DNA of 64,000 nt, from contig OZ024935.1 of the NCBI GenBank assembly GCA_964017235.1, positions 88,689,052 to 88,753,051 on the forward strand, in the 5' to 3' direction. Below are positions 45,960 to 57,630 of the stretch, piece after piece. Position 1 is the first letter of the stretch. Each line of letters begins with the position of its first letter. The notes under the pieces are model-generated. The model was not told where the DNA came from. It saw nothing but the letters and a program-made list of their open reading frames with translations, and ran no database searches. The DNA is from Sabellastarte sp. h YS-2021. Taxonomy: Eukaryota > Annelida > Polychaeta > Sabellida > Sabellidae. The translations under genes and the position numbers were made by a program.

Positions 45960-47430
45960 ATGGATCCTCAGAAGAGCAGAAGAGTGAGGAAGATAGAAGT
46001 TGCCAGACACCCCTACAGAATTTGAACTGGGGGACACGGCGGATGGAGGAGAGGGAGGCAAGAGAAAAGGAGGAAGAGGCACAGAAACAGAGGAAGGAAG
46101 CCAAGAGGGAGGAAACTACACACTCACCAGAGGAGGGGGTGACAGAAAATCATGCAAGGACAGGCAAAAGTGACACAGAAATGGACACAGAGGGTGGAGA
46201 GGCAATGACCAACATCTACCTGACGGACTCAGATGAGGAGGCAATTGTGGACTTTGTGAAGGATCACCAGCAGTTGTACGGCAAAACTAATGAACATTTT
46301 TAGGACAAAACAAGGAAGGAAGGTGTGCCACACCAGGTTTGAGTTGCAAAGGACACATTACCGCAAGCTCGCGTAATCCAAGTATGGTCAGGCCCCAAAA
46401 GATGATGGGAAGGCAGAACTGGATTCAGGAAAAATTTCACTTCTCGACATCACACATTAGACACAAGGGACTCAGCAAAACTTCAGGCTTCAAATCCCTG
46501 GCCTGAGGAGCTAGTGCTTCCACTGCTTCAGCACACGACATCTCCATAGCTTCAAATAACATGGATAGTACGGAGATCAGCATGCGATCAGACACTACTA
46601 TACAGCCGTCAGTTACAAGCCCCAGCACAGTTTCCGGGTGTTCTTCGCTTCACCAGGTCATGAACCAGTTTACTCAGATGAGAAGCATGCTGTCATCTTT
46701 CCTCGGACCAAAGTAGGAGATAACAAGAACAGCCTTCTTCAACTACCTGGCATCTGAGGTGGAGGCCTTAGAATATAGAGACTTTCAAACATTCAAAAAC
46801 GAGGCTGTCAAACTTCTAAGCAGCATCTACAGCAGGGCAGAGGATAGGAGCCATAAGCCCCAGCAACAGACACTTTCTAGGAGCTCAAATGCAACTTCAA
46901 CATTTGTGCCACAAACATTACAACAGCCACAGCAACCAGCTGCAAGGGAATACATCTTAACCATCCCAGAGGCTCAGATGCCAGCAAGCCAGCCTATTCA
47001 ACCAGCCCAGCAGAGCCAAGTGGCAACCAAAGAACAGCAGCAGCAACCCGGAGGGCAGCCAACTTCTTTCTAGTGGTTGACGACCAACAGGCCAGACCTT
47101 CAAGACCACTTACTTTTACACTGACCCCAACAAAGCACTTCAACCCACCATCAGTTGCCTCTGCCATAGACAGAAAAAGTCAACACAGCATATCAGGACT
47201 CACAAGCTTCTTTGGGAATCTTCCATCTGTGATGAGCCACCAAAAGATTGACACCCTGCAGTCGGCATCACCCAACATGCAACCACAAGCCCCCTCTCCT
47301 CCAACAACCACGGCACAGCATGAACATCAGCAGCAACCAGCCCAGACCCTGCTTCCTCTGCAGTCAGCTGATGCAAAACAGCAGCAGCAGAACCACTGCA
47401 CTTGCCTCCAATCGACTCTTTTCAGGACCA
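45960..47430 (+). pseudogene. MADF-domain protein of a PIF/Harbinger element, broken
   Basis: Accessory DNA-binding protein of a PIF/Harbinger transposon. It begins near the ATG at 45960 ('MDPQKSRRVRK'). Frame changes follow into an acidic, Glu-rich stretch and then a MADF-like start, 'LTDSDEEAIVDFVKDHQQLY' (about 46217-46280), with a stop right after 'GKTNEHF'. Further segments of the same gene follow in other frames: a Ser/Thr-rich linker, then 'RDFQTFKNEAVKLLSSIYSR' (about 46777), then a Gln/Pro-rich tail to about 47430. At least three frameshifts or stops are visible. The convergent gene at 48190-49007 encodes the transposase, so both belong to one dead element. Confidence 0.75.
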
Positions 47431-48189
47431 TTGCTGTTAAACATTTAAAGGTCCTTTTCATGACCTTCAGAATCTTCCAAAAACAATTAATTGCTGCTGG
47501 TCCCCAAAAAATCCAAACAAGAAGCATTGCTTAGCCCCATATAAAACACTTTGGCCCCAAACACACACAGAAATTAATGAATGAATTTTGAAGAATTTTT
47601 TTAAAAACTTCAAATCTTTCAAAACTGGAATTAAAAAATGTTGAACTTACAAAAAAAAATTTTTTTTTAAAAAACGTAGGAAAAAATAAAAATTTGGATT
47701 AAATACTTACAAAAGAAAACTTTGGCCAAAAAAATGGGCAAAGCCAACGAAACTTTTGTCTACCCCAAATAAAAAAAATGGCAAAAAATGAGAACACTTT
47801 GACTTGAACAAGCTTTGACATTTGGGAACAGTATTTTGACCTTTGGATCCGACCTTTTGACTTTTTACCCTCGAGAAACTTTGAGGTTCCCCAAGGATCT
47901 TCATGATTTGGAACTAGAAAATATCTTGCAAATTTGTAAGAAAAAAAAATTGAAAAAAATTTTTTTTTTCTTTACAGGTTTATAAATTATGACTTTTAAT
48001 GGTGGACATTTTTACATAACTTGGGTTTAAGTTTTGAACAGGGGATTTGTGATTTCGTTTGAAATAGCTTTGAAACTTAATGTTGGAAATGGATTGGATT
48101 TTGTTTGGAAATTTGTTGAAATTTGAACAACACCAGCTTAAATAAATGTTCTTGGAATAATTGGGTAGTCCTGCAAAGGACTGAATCAT

Positions 48190-49007
48190 GTCAGCTTCTT
48201 CTGCCCCCAGGGTTGACTCATCTCGGATACTATCCTCCTGTACAGAGAATGCCCCACATGATGTTTGGCCTCAATCAAAGGATTCTATAGTTCTCCTTCG
48301 GCACATACACCACCTGTTCATTTTGTAGGGCCACTACATCATTTGCTGGGGTTGGTGCCCTGTCTGCTCCACCCTGGTGTGTCCTCAGCATGTTGTGCAA
48401 CACCACACATGTAAAAAGAATGTCTCTGACAACCATCGGCCTTTACTGCATGGTGCTCAGTAGGACCCTGAATCTGCTCACTAATATTCCAAATTGCACC
48501 CACAGCATGGGGGAAATTCCAAAAGGTTCGGAACTTCTCCTTCACCATTTTCTACTAATCAGAGCTAGTAGGGCTCTCCTGTTGCCAGACGTCTCAGCGT
48601 TATTGCCAGGTTCAGTCAAACTTCTAAGGGCTTCCTAAAATTGCTGACCGACTTCTTGATATTGTGGGGCATGCATTCTTCAATGAGGTAAAAAAGGCAG
48701 GTGGCATCCTCACAAAATTCTGGTATCCTGGGATATGAGTGTGTATTTAGTCGGCCAAGAGGTTGCTGTAGCATCCTTTTTGTTGTCTTTGAAGTGTCCA
48801 GAGCATGACCCAGGGGTTGGGTTGCTTTCTTCTTCTCGTGGGTGGTGGCTGAGGCTGTGGTGCTGGCTGTAGGGCAGGTGCTGGTTCTGGGTTCAGATGT
48901 GTCCTTCTATGTCTGCAAATCATGATGAAAATCAATGTATTATACTCAACGAAAAACCAAAGTACCCTGAGCTTCTGTAAAAAGTCTCTCTGATGTGTAG
49001 CTGGCAT
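48190..49007 (-). pseudogene. PIF/Harbinger transposase, internally deleted
   Basis: DDE transposase of the Harbinger superfamily, minus strand. The N-terminal part (49007-48747) contains 'RRRKQPNPWVMLWTLQRQ' and continues in another frame through 'IPGYQNFVRMPPAFF' (about 48730-48690). Near 48546-48495 'FRTFWNFPHAVGAI' marks the start of the catalytic core, but the next aspartate and most of the core are missing. The sequence jumps to the C-terminal part with 'VVLHNMLRTHQGGADRAP' (about 48405-48350) and 'QNEQVVYVPKENYRIL' (about 48325-48280). With the DDE residues deleted it cannot act. The MADF partner at 45960 points towards it. Confidence 0.85.
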
Positions 49008-49371
49008 CTTTGGAGTGACAGAAGATGTTTTCTGACAGCCAGAAGGGGTTATTTTGTGTGTTTTTTTTATCCCGACTCTCGATCCCGACTCCTGGAATTA
49101 ATCAGTCCAGTCGGGGTGGGTTGGGAGAATGGTCCAGTCTGTTGGTTTGTCAGTATGGCTTGTTGGGGCGTGATAAAATGTTTAGATAGCCATTAGATAC
49201 TGTTGAATGATGCCAAATTACTGTTTACATTACTCTATTTCTTGACCATCAGTAATGAAGTTTGTAACTAGTTGTGAATTCTTATGGTATAAAATTTAAT
49301 TAGAATTGTTGTGAGAAAGGAAGACCCTAGCTGTCACCAGGAAGCTCTTCCCCACAATGCAAAAGGCAGAA

Positions 49372-49394
<23 letters not shown>
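49372..49394 (+). repeat. poly-C run of 23 followed by poly-A
   Basis: C23, then GA10. It lies immediately beside the 3' end of the truncated LINE at 49417, and the exact length is uncertain. Confidence 0.9.
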
Positions 49395-49404
<10 letters not shown>

Positions 49405-49416
49405 ATTAAAAATCTT

Positions 49417-50565
49417 TTTTTTTCCCAATTTTAATTCTAATTGGACTTTTATAGCGCTTAATCTCCCCAAAACAAGAGGATTCTAAGGCGCAACAAAACG
49501 AAAAGCAGACATAAAAATTTCTGTATCCAGGGGCATAGCAAGGGTCAAGCACTTCGGAGAACGCCAGGGGAATGATCCAGGCTAAGGTGGGTATGCTTTG
49601 GTGTACAGGTAGGTTTTGAGCTGCTTTCTGAAGGAGGCCAACGAGGGAGAGGCACGAATCTCATCAGGGAGAGCATTCCACACAGTGGAAATTACCATCA
49701 CTTTGACTGCGCCTGGTGCTATAAGAACTGCTGTAGGAGGAAAGATATGGAGCAAAATACCTGGGAAAGCCTGTGTGAAGATACTTAGAAACAAGTGTGG
49801 CTGTCTTGAACACTGTGCGCGGTTCAACAGGAAGCCAATGCAGTTTCTTTAGCACAGGAGTTATACTGCTGTATCGACTGGTGTTTGATACTATTCTAGT
49901 TGCACTATTTTGGATGCACTGTAATTTGCGTAGATTGAACTTGGAGAGGCTCCTAAAAAGTGAGTTGCAATAATCCAGCCGACTACTAACCAGAGCATTA
50001 GCCACAAGCACAGAAACATCATGAGTGAGAAACCGCCTGACATGTCTGAAATCATGGAGTTTAACAAATTAAACAACTTTTGCAGACATTCTGAACATGT
50101 TTGGACAAAGAAAAGTCTGAATCGAACCACACACCCAGATTTTTTACTGAACCAGCAGGGCAGAGTGAATTGCCCAAGATATCAATTGGAAAACATGCTT
50201 TCCACTTGTCCCTCTGTCTCTTCGAACCAAAGATGATAAACTCGGTCTTGTCTGGATTCAATTTGAGCTTACTAGTGGACATCCACTCTTTAACATCATC
50301 AAGGTACCTATTTAGCTTTTCAAAGGCAGCAGATACATTCTTCTGGGATAAATGTATATAAACTTGGCTATCATCTGCATAGAAATGAAACTTTATTCCC
50401 TTATGTCTACTGATAATCAAACTGAGGGGGTGGTGTACAATGAGAACAGCAAAGGGCTCAGGACAGAACCTTGGGGAACGCCAAATAGGAGTTTACAAAC
50501 ATCTGACAAAGCAGATCCAATTTTTATTGATTGGTAACGGTCGGTTAGGTAGGATGTGAACCCAA
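49417..50565 (-). pseudogene. 5'-truncated CR1/L2/Crack-like LINE
   Basis: Same family as 37999-41150 but a distinct subfamily. It starts inside the reverse transcriptase ('[10 protein letters not shown]' near 50450, 'FHFYADDSQVY' at about 50390) and runs through 'NLGVWFDSDFSLSKH', 'ALVSSRLDYCNSLFRSLS' and 'FRKQLKTYLYTKAYPP' to the 3' region with 'CTCCCCAAAACAAGAGGATT' and TAAGGCGCAAC. At least three frame changes divide it. Truncation at the 5' end is the usual outcome of target-primed reverse transcription. Confidence 0.93.
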
Positions 50566-50599
50566 GATGATAAGTGTTGTTATTTACAAGTATTGATCG

Positions 50600-51640
50600 T
50601 GTATTGTGGATTTTCCTTGAAACCCAAAATCATTCTATCTCGAACAGTCTTTGAGATAAATGTAACTTTTTCAAAATTTTATGGCAATCATAAGATATGT
50701 CATTTACTAACTATGGTAACTTGAAAGTCAGAAAGCAGCTACAACATCATTATGATGTAGCACTAACATTAATTTAACAAGCAATCAGTGCCCGTGTGTC
50801 AGCTGACTGTGTTTTGAGTTTCAGAGTAGAAGTGAAAGAAGAAAAGGTCACAAAAGTTGTGACCTGCAAATGGTATTCAGAAGTAAGGTACAAAGTTAGC
50901 TGTTAAGGTGCAAAAAGTAGGTGGAAAACATATTTCAGCAAAATACTGTAATATTTTCAAGCTGCAACTGGTTTACTCAACGGGGAGAACCTGTAAGTAG
51001 CTATTGCTCAGCTATGTAATGAGCTACAGGTCTGCAAATTTTCACTGTGTTACAGCTGACTGAAAAGTAGGTGAATAACATATTCAAACGAAATACTGTA
51101 AATGCAATAGCTTTCAATTACAACTGATTTACTCAACAGTGATAACCTCAAAGAAGCTATCCTCAGATATGACATGAACTTCAGGTCCACAACTTAGCCG
51201 TGTTACAGCTGACCCAAAAGTAGACGAACATATTTAAAAAAATTCTCTATATGCAATAGTTTTCAAGTTAAAAGCAATTTACACAACCGTGATAACCTGA
51301 AATTAGCTTTTGCTCAGCTATGTAATGAGCTACAGGTCTGCAATTCAACCATCTTATGGCTAACTGAAAAGTAGGTGAATAACATATTTAAAAAAAATAC
51401 TGTAAATGCAATAGTTTTCAAGTTACAACTGATTTACTCAACAGTGACATCCTCAAAGTAGTTATTGTAGATGAAAAGTAAAAAGGTAGATGAATAACAT
51501 ATTTCAAGGAAATTTTCTAAGTACAATAGTTTTCAAGTAACAAGTGATTTTACTCTTTATGAAAGGTACTAAAAAGTCAGAAAGTAGCTATTACTCATAT
51601 AGCTATTGGGATAGACTCACAATTTACTCACCATGTTGAA
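50600..51640 (+). repeat. tandem array of ~150-170-bp 'CTCAACAGTGATAACCTC' units
   Basis: About five to six units with 'TAGGTGAATAACATATTT', 'AATGCAATAGTTTTCAAGTT', 'ACTGATTTACTCAACAGTGA' and 'GAGCTACAGGTCTGCAA'. It begins with 'TCGAACAGTCTTTGAGATAA', a diverged form of the motif found in the other arrays. Confidence 0.85.
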
Positions 51641-52023
51641 GTTATAGAAAAAGTGATAGACTTGCATGCCTTGAACAATTTTTTTATCCTTGATAGATAA
51701 GGTATCTTTTGAAAAAAAACAGCATGTCTCTGGGCCTTGTAGTTTTGGAGGAGAAGTTGTCCACGCGGATGTGTATACCAACCCCGCAGAGTGACAACAT
51801 AATGTCAACTGACTGACAAGTCCGCTGACATAAAAATGTGTTGAAACAAAGAATATGAAATTGCACTTTGTCTTAAGACAGAAGCCATTCACATATTATG
51901 CTGACTGCTGTAAAGTGAAAAAGTAGTTATAATTAACTCCGCTATTATAATTGTCATCCCAAATGTTATCCCAGATGCAGCTAAGGAAATAATACCTGAA
52001 AATATATTTTGTCAAAATACTAA

Positions 52024-53375
52024 AAAATAGCATCAGAGATGCCCGTACCCCACAGCCTAGGGAAATATTTTCAACACCATGAGATACAGAAGTACTGTAC
52101 CAGTACAATGTTCAGGATACTTTCAGAGCACTGTCAGATATATAAAGTTCCAAACAATGTTTAAATGGAGAAAATAATGTTTAAAAGAAAGATGATGCAT
52201 GTAAAGATGAAGTATTAAAACAAGATAATTCAACAACAAGATGACAGCATTAATCAGTAAACTAAAATTCAACATTCTTTATCTAAATCTGCATGGACGA
52301 ATTATGGTTTAGATGTTTTGAATATTACCACGCATACAGAAGTGGTAATACATTTAATGAATGCTTATGTGTGGTGTTGGAGCAAAATCTGTGGCTCACT
52401 TGATGAAATTCTATCTCTCACAATGGGAAGTTATGAAAGTAAAATTCTTTATAAATTCTAATATGAATTAACAGTGCCTAATCTGCATCAATAGACAGAC
52501 TCAAAGGTGCAACAACATTTTAAAGGTCAAGGTCACTACGACAAGGTCAAAGGTCAAATTAAGGTCACACCATGATAATACACACCTATGGCCCCTAACC
52601 AATGTCCCTGCCAATTAAGTATCAACTTCCTACACCTTACGGTTTCCGAGATATAGCACAGACAAGATTTTATAGGTCAAGGTCACTATGGCAAGGTGAA
52701 AGGTCAAATCAAGGTCAGACCATGACGTTACACAACTACACCCCCTAACCAATGTCCCTACCAAATATTAACTTCCTACACCTTACAGTTTCCCGAGATA
52801 TAGCCCGGACAAGATTTTATAGGTCAAGGTCACTACAGTAAGGTCAAAGGTCAAATCAAGGTCACACCATGACGCTGCACATCTACACCCCCCAACCAAT
52901 ATCCCTACCAAGTATCAACTTCCTACACCTTACAGTTTCCAAGATATAGCCCGGACAAGATTTTATAGGTCAAGGTCACTATGGCAAGGTCAAAGGTCAA
53001 ATCAAGGTCAGATCATGACGTTGCACAACTACACTCCCTAACCAATGTCCCTACCAAGTATCAACTTCCTACACCTTACGGTTTCTGAGATATAGCCCGG
53101 AAAAGATTTTCAAACTCAAGGTCACTACGGCAAGGTCAAAGGTCAAATCAAGGTCAGACCATGACATTGCACGTCTACACCCCCTAACCAATGTCCCTAC
53201 CAAGTATCAACGTCCTACACCTTACGGTGTTTGAGATACAGCCCGGACAAACTTTTTCCCGCCGCCCGCCCGCCCATCCGCCCGACAGGACGCCTGCCCG
53301 CCCACCCGCCCGCCCATCCGGACACCATGGGTGAAAACAATACCCGACAGCCCTTAAGGGCTGTGGGGTAAAAAG
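52024..53375 (+). mobile_element. composite AGGTCA-family element, copy 3 (most complete)
   Basis: 5' module (52024-52290), a linker with a LINE-tail-like piece ('AATCTGCATC…GACTCAAAGGTGCAAC', 52478-52512), five well-conserved ~145-bp array units (52525-53240), and the end module. The latter holds a run of CCCGCCCGCC, 'CACCATGGGTGAAAACAATA' and the perfect 18-bp palindrome ACAGCCCTTAAGGGCTGT (53348-53365). The array units are more uniform than in copy 1, so this copy is younger. No coding region. Confidence 0.85.
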
Positions 53376-54600
53376 CCTTTAATTTTCTAAATATAAGCAA
53401 TTTACACTTTGAAACCATAAATATAATCATTACTTGCTAGGAGCCATTTCTCACTTATACACTGAGTAACCAGTTTTAAACTTAACTTAGTTATAGGAAA
53501 GTGATAAACAATAAGGTGGAAAAACAATTGTATCTACATTACTTTTTAAGATATAAGCCTTTTACTCATTATGGCTACCACTGAAAAGTAAGAAGTAGCT
53601 GTAACTGACTTAGCCATTGCGATACTCAAACATTGAGCAAGTAGTCTCAACTTTCACTGTGACATTTTGCAAACAGTAGTTTAAGAACATGTTAAAAAGT
53701 GACAAAGTAGCTATATAACTGTGATATTTAACTGGCATCGCAAAAATTAACCAAGATGTAGCTGCAGATAAAGTATCTAAAAATGTATTTTGTAAAAATG
53801 CCAGAATTTAAAATGCATTAGTTTTTACCCAAAAAAATATAGCTATTGTGACACAGCCCCAAACAATAGAAGCACAAAAACTGAAGAGCATAAAATTCAT
53901 TAGGATAACTAACTTCGTGCAATGCTGCAATGTACAAGCTTCAAGGCCAAATCTTTGTAGGCTATAAGAGGAAATATATATATCCATCAAAATATCACTA
54001 TAAATAGTTTCAAGCTTCAATAGATGAGAACAAGCCTCAACTTGTGTTAAAATGCTCAATAGCCATCTTGTTTTTCAAAATGGGGTTAAAAATATTCACA
54101 GGCAAACTTTTGTACCGATGAAAACATCCTGCAAATTTGAGAAGTCTATTTGATATACTTTTGCTAGAGACAGGTAATGGGAAAATCTCTACACATACTG
54201 CGGTTGCATAGCCATGCATAAACCATAGTATCCACCGTATTTGGTGGATACAATAATTCATACAAAGTCTCAAACATGGTCAAAAGATTTTTTTTATCTA
54301 AAAATACCTGTGTTATAGTTATGCATTTTTGAAAAAAAAACAACAGTTATTACATCAGAAAGACTTATTTAAAAAAGTAGCCAAAATTTTTTAAAATATA
54401 AACAACTTCATGGTGCCCAGCTGAATGTGTGCTGTGGTTTCCAAAGGATTTTAAGGTAAGGATAAAATTGCCAAAACATTTAGAACCTTTAAGTAAAAAG
54501 ATTGAAAACTTGATAGAAATGAAGTACATGTACTGCAAAACTGAGGTGCATAAGTTACATGTCAGAAAGTAGTGATATCAACAAATTTCAGATAAATTCT
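53376..54600. other. AT-rich sequence with scattered repeat remnants
   Basis: Around 53550-53720 there are diverged pieces of the 'AAAAGTCAGAAAGTAGCTAT' family ('AAAAGTAAGAAGTAGCTGTA'). The remainder shows no gene or terminus that I can support. Confidence 0.45.
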
Positions 54601-54606
54601 TTCATA

Positions 54607-55585
54607 ATATAAAAAATAGCATCAAAGATGCCTGTACCCCACAGCCTAGGGAAATATTTTCAACACCATGAGATATAGAAGTACTGTACCAGTACAAACT
54701 TCAGGATACTTTCAGAGTACTGTCAGTTATATAAAGGTCCAAACAATGTTTAAATGGAGAAATAATGTTTAAAAGGAAGATAATGCATATAAAGATGAAG
54801 TATTAAAACAAGATAATTCAATAACAACTGAGCATTAATCAGTAAACTAAAATTCAACACTCTTTATCTACATCTGCAAGGCCGAATTATGGTTTAGATG
54901 GTTTGAATATTACCATGTGTTCAGAAGTGGTAATACATTTAATGAATGCTTAATGTGGTGTTGGGGCGAAATCTGTGGCTCACTTGATGAAATTCTATCT
55001 CTTACAATGGGAAGTTATGAAAGTAAAATTCTAATATGACTTTTGCTTAATCTGCATCAAAAGACAGACCCAAAGGTCCAAGAAGATTTTAAAGGTCAAG
55101 GTCACTACGACAAAAGGTCAAATTAAGGTCACACCATGATAATACACACCTATAGCCCCTAACCAATGTCCCTACCAAGTATTAACTTCCTACCTACACC
55201 TTACGGTTTCCGAGATATAGCCCTGACAAGATTTTATAGGTCAAGGTCACTACAGCAAGGTCAAATCCTGGTCAGACCATGACGTTGCACACCTATACAG
55301 CCTAACCAGTGTCCCTACAAAATATCAAGTTCCTACACCTTACGGTTTCCGAGATATAGCCCGGACAAGATTTTATAGGTCAAGGTCACTATGGCAAGGT
55401 CAAATCAAGGTCACACCATGACGTTGCACACCTACACCCCCTAACCAATGTCCCTACCAAATATCAACTTCCTACACCTTATGGTTTCTGAGATATAGCC
55501 CAGGCAACATTTTATAGGTCAAGGTCACTACGGCAAGGTCAAAGGTCAAATCAAGGTCAGACCATAACGTTGCACACCTACACCC
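54607..55585 (+). mobile_element. composite AGGTCA-family element, copy 4, truncated
   Basis: 5' module at 54607-54870, LINE-tail-like piece at about 55044-55082, and three to four array units from 55085. The array is cut in the middle of a unit ('TTGCACACCTACACCC') where the DIRS-like element begins. The end module is absent on this side. Copies 3 and 4 share the unusual sequence between module and array, so they descend from one recent ancestor. Confidence 0.85.
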
Positions 55586-56530
55586 GTATTGTGAGCTTTC
55601 CAGTCACATGCTTGCATGATCTGGTCCACCGATACCCCACTGTAAAACGCCTTAGAGGCTGCGAAGGCTTGAATGTCATGCGCTTTGACTTGGACCAAGT
55701 CCAAAGCTTCTTGGTCTGCTTGTTTGTAACAAAGTAGAATGGTTTGTTTCAACCAGGAAGAGATTGTAGAGGGCCTGATGTCTGAGGTATGTCCTTTCTT
55801 AAAGGAGATGAAAAGAAGGGATCGGGAACCTCTTAGGTCCTTGGTACACTCCAAATAGTACCTCAGGGCGCTAACCGGACATAGGGTCCTGTCTTCCTTG
55901 AATTGTCTATCTACAATGGTAGTGAGAGCAGGAATAGTCACCGGAGACACACTTTGCAAACCTTCTCTTGCTAGTTGGTTTTTGGCTATAAAGTCAGAAG
56001 AAGGGAACAAGGCAACCTTTTCCCATGGGCCTAGATTAGATACTTTGTTTGCAACCCAGGCGTGGATTTCGCTGCGGCGCTTGCCGGAGGCCAAAGCTAA
56101 CAAGAAAGCAGTTTTGAGAGTAAGATGTTTGAGGTCTGTGTCTTTCATAGGCTCAAAGGGTGCTTTTGTGAGCTCATTAAGAACAACAGAAAGGTTCCAC
56201 TTAGGAAGATTCCTGGATCTTTTGGGACGATCCCTGTGGAAACTGGAGAGTAAACCTATGAAGGTCTGCATTATGTGCTATATGTTGGCCCGTTGGGCCC
56301 AAGGTGTCAACAATGGCAGTCCTGCAACCATCAATGGTCAAGGGGCACCTGTTTAAGTCTTGGTAGAGGTACATGAAAAAATCTGAGATTTGTTTTACAG
56401 CTGGAGTGGAGAAATCCACCGAATTTTCTCTGCACCATTTTTCAGAAAGGGCCCACTTTAATTTGTAGACGGTTCTTGTTGATAACCTCTGAGGTGCTGC
56501 AATTCTCTCTGCCACCTCCACAGAGAAGCC
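55586..56530 (-). pseudogene. DIRS-like tyrosine recombinase, truncated before the catalytic Tyr
   Basis: Integrase of the DIRS-like element. The core-binding domain (56521 to about 56245) contains 'STRTVYKLKWALSEKWC' and 'AVKQISDFFMYLYQDLN'. A frameshift near 56245 leads into the catalytic domain: 'SFHRDRPKRSR', 'LALASGKRRSEIHAW' (first catalytic Arg), 'VSALRYYLECTKDLRG', then 'VKAHDIQAFAASKAFYSG'. Here the HxxR arginine reads Gln (CAA), which one G-to-A change from CGA would explain. It stops at 'ACDWKAHNT', just before the tyrosine, where the AGGTCA array begins. It has therefore lost two of the four catalytic residues. Confidence 0.92.
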
Positions 56531-57630
56531 TTGTTCTTGAAGTTGTCAACTCCTAGACACCAGGCGTGGAGGTTGAGATGTTGTGGATTGCTGTGGAATA
56601 TGTAACTGTGGGACTGTTTGAGGAGTGTTGTTGACACTGGGAGTTGTAGTGGGATCTCTGTTGAGAGCTGCACTAGGTTCCAAAACCAAGACATCCCTGG
56701 CCAGCCTGGGGCAATTACAATGATCAGGCAATGGCATTGCCTGATTTTTCGGATCACCCTGTGAAGGAGAGCCATTGGAGGGTAAGCATAGGCAGTGGGA
56801 CCTGTCCAGTTTATGTTTAGATCATCTATATCCCAGGCCTTTTGGTCTGGGATAGGAGACACGTAAAGAGGGAGTTTGTGGTTCAGATGAGCGGCAAACA
56901 GGTCTACATGAGGAGTGAACCACTTTTGACAGATCTGCTTGAACACCTGTGGATGTAGAGACCATTCTGTCGACTGAACTTGGTTGGACCTGGACAGAAG
57001 GTCAGCCATCACATTGAGACAGCCTGGAATGTGTCTGGCTTTCAATGTTATGTGATAATGATGGCACCATGTCATGATCTTCCACAGGAGCACACACATC
57101 GCTGCCGAGTGAGTTCCTCCTTGTTTGTTTATGTAGGTTACTACTGTTGAGTTGTCCGTTGCAACTGGAACGGTTTGGTTCTGACACTGGTCCTTGGAAG
57201 TGACGAAGGGCCAGTGAGACCACTTTCAATTCTAGAACATTTATGTGTAGCCTTTTTTCCTGTTCTGGCCACAGACCTTTGGTAGAACTTTGATCTAAGT
57301 GAGTGCCCCAACCTTTGTTTGAGGTGTCTGTAAAGAGCTGGATACTGTGGTCTTTGGGATGAAGGTCTGAGCCTTTCATCATGTTTGCAGGATTTTGCCA
57401 CCAGTCTAGGTGTGCAGAAATCGTCTCTGTCCAAGGAAGGAGGCTGTCCAGCGACTGAGGATATCTCCAGTGCTCCTTGAGATGAAACTGCAAGGGCCTT
57501 GTATGAAGGGGTACCTCTGGGACCATCTTCTCCATTGAGGCAAGCAACCCAATTAGCGACATCAAACATCTGGCAGACAAAACATGTTTTGACTTGAGTC
57601 ATAGGATCAAATCCTGGAGTTTGAGCCATC
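56530..57630 (-). pseudogene. DIRS-like RNase H and C-terminal region
   Basis: Continues the pol gene downstream of the reverse transcriptase, in two or three alternating frames. 'FTDTSNKGWGTHLDQ' (about 57333-57290) is the RNase H box. 'HINVLELKVVSLALRHF' (about 57243-57195) follows. 'ARHIPGCLNVMADLLSRS' (about 57030-56980) and 'FTPHVDLFAAHLNHKLPLY' (about 56920-56860) end the conserved core. The RNase H degrades the RNA strand during cDNA synthesis. The open stretches overlap, so only a few indels separate this from an intact frame. Confidence 0.9.
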
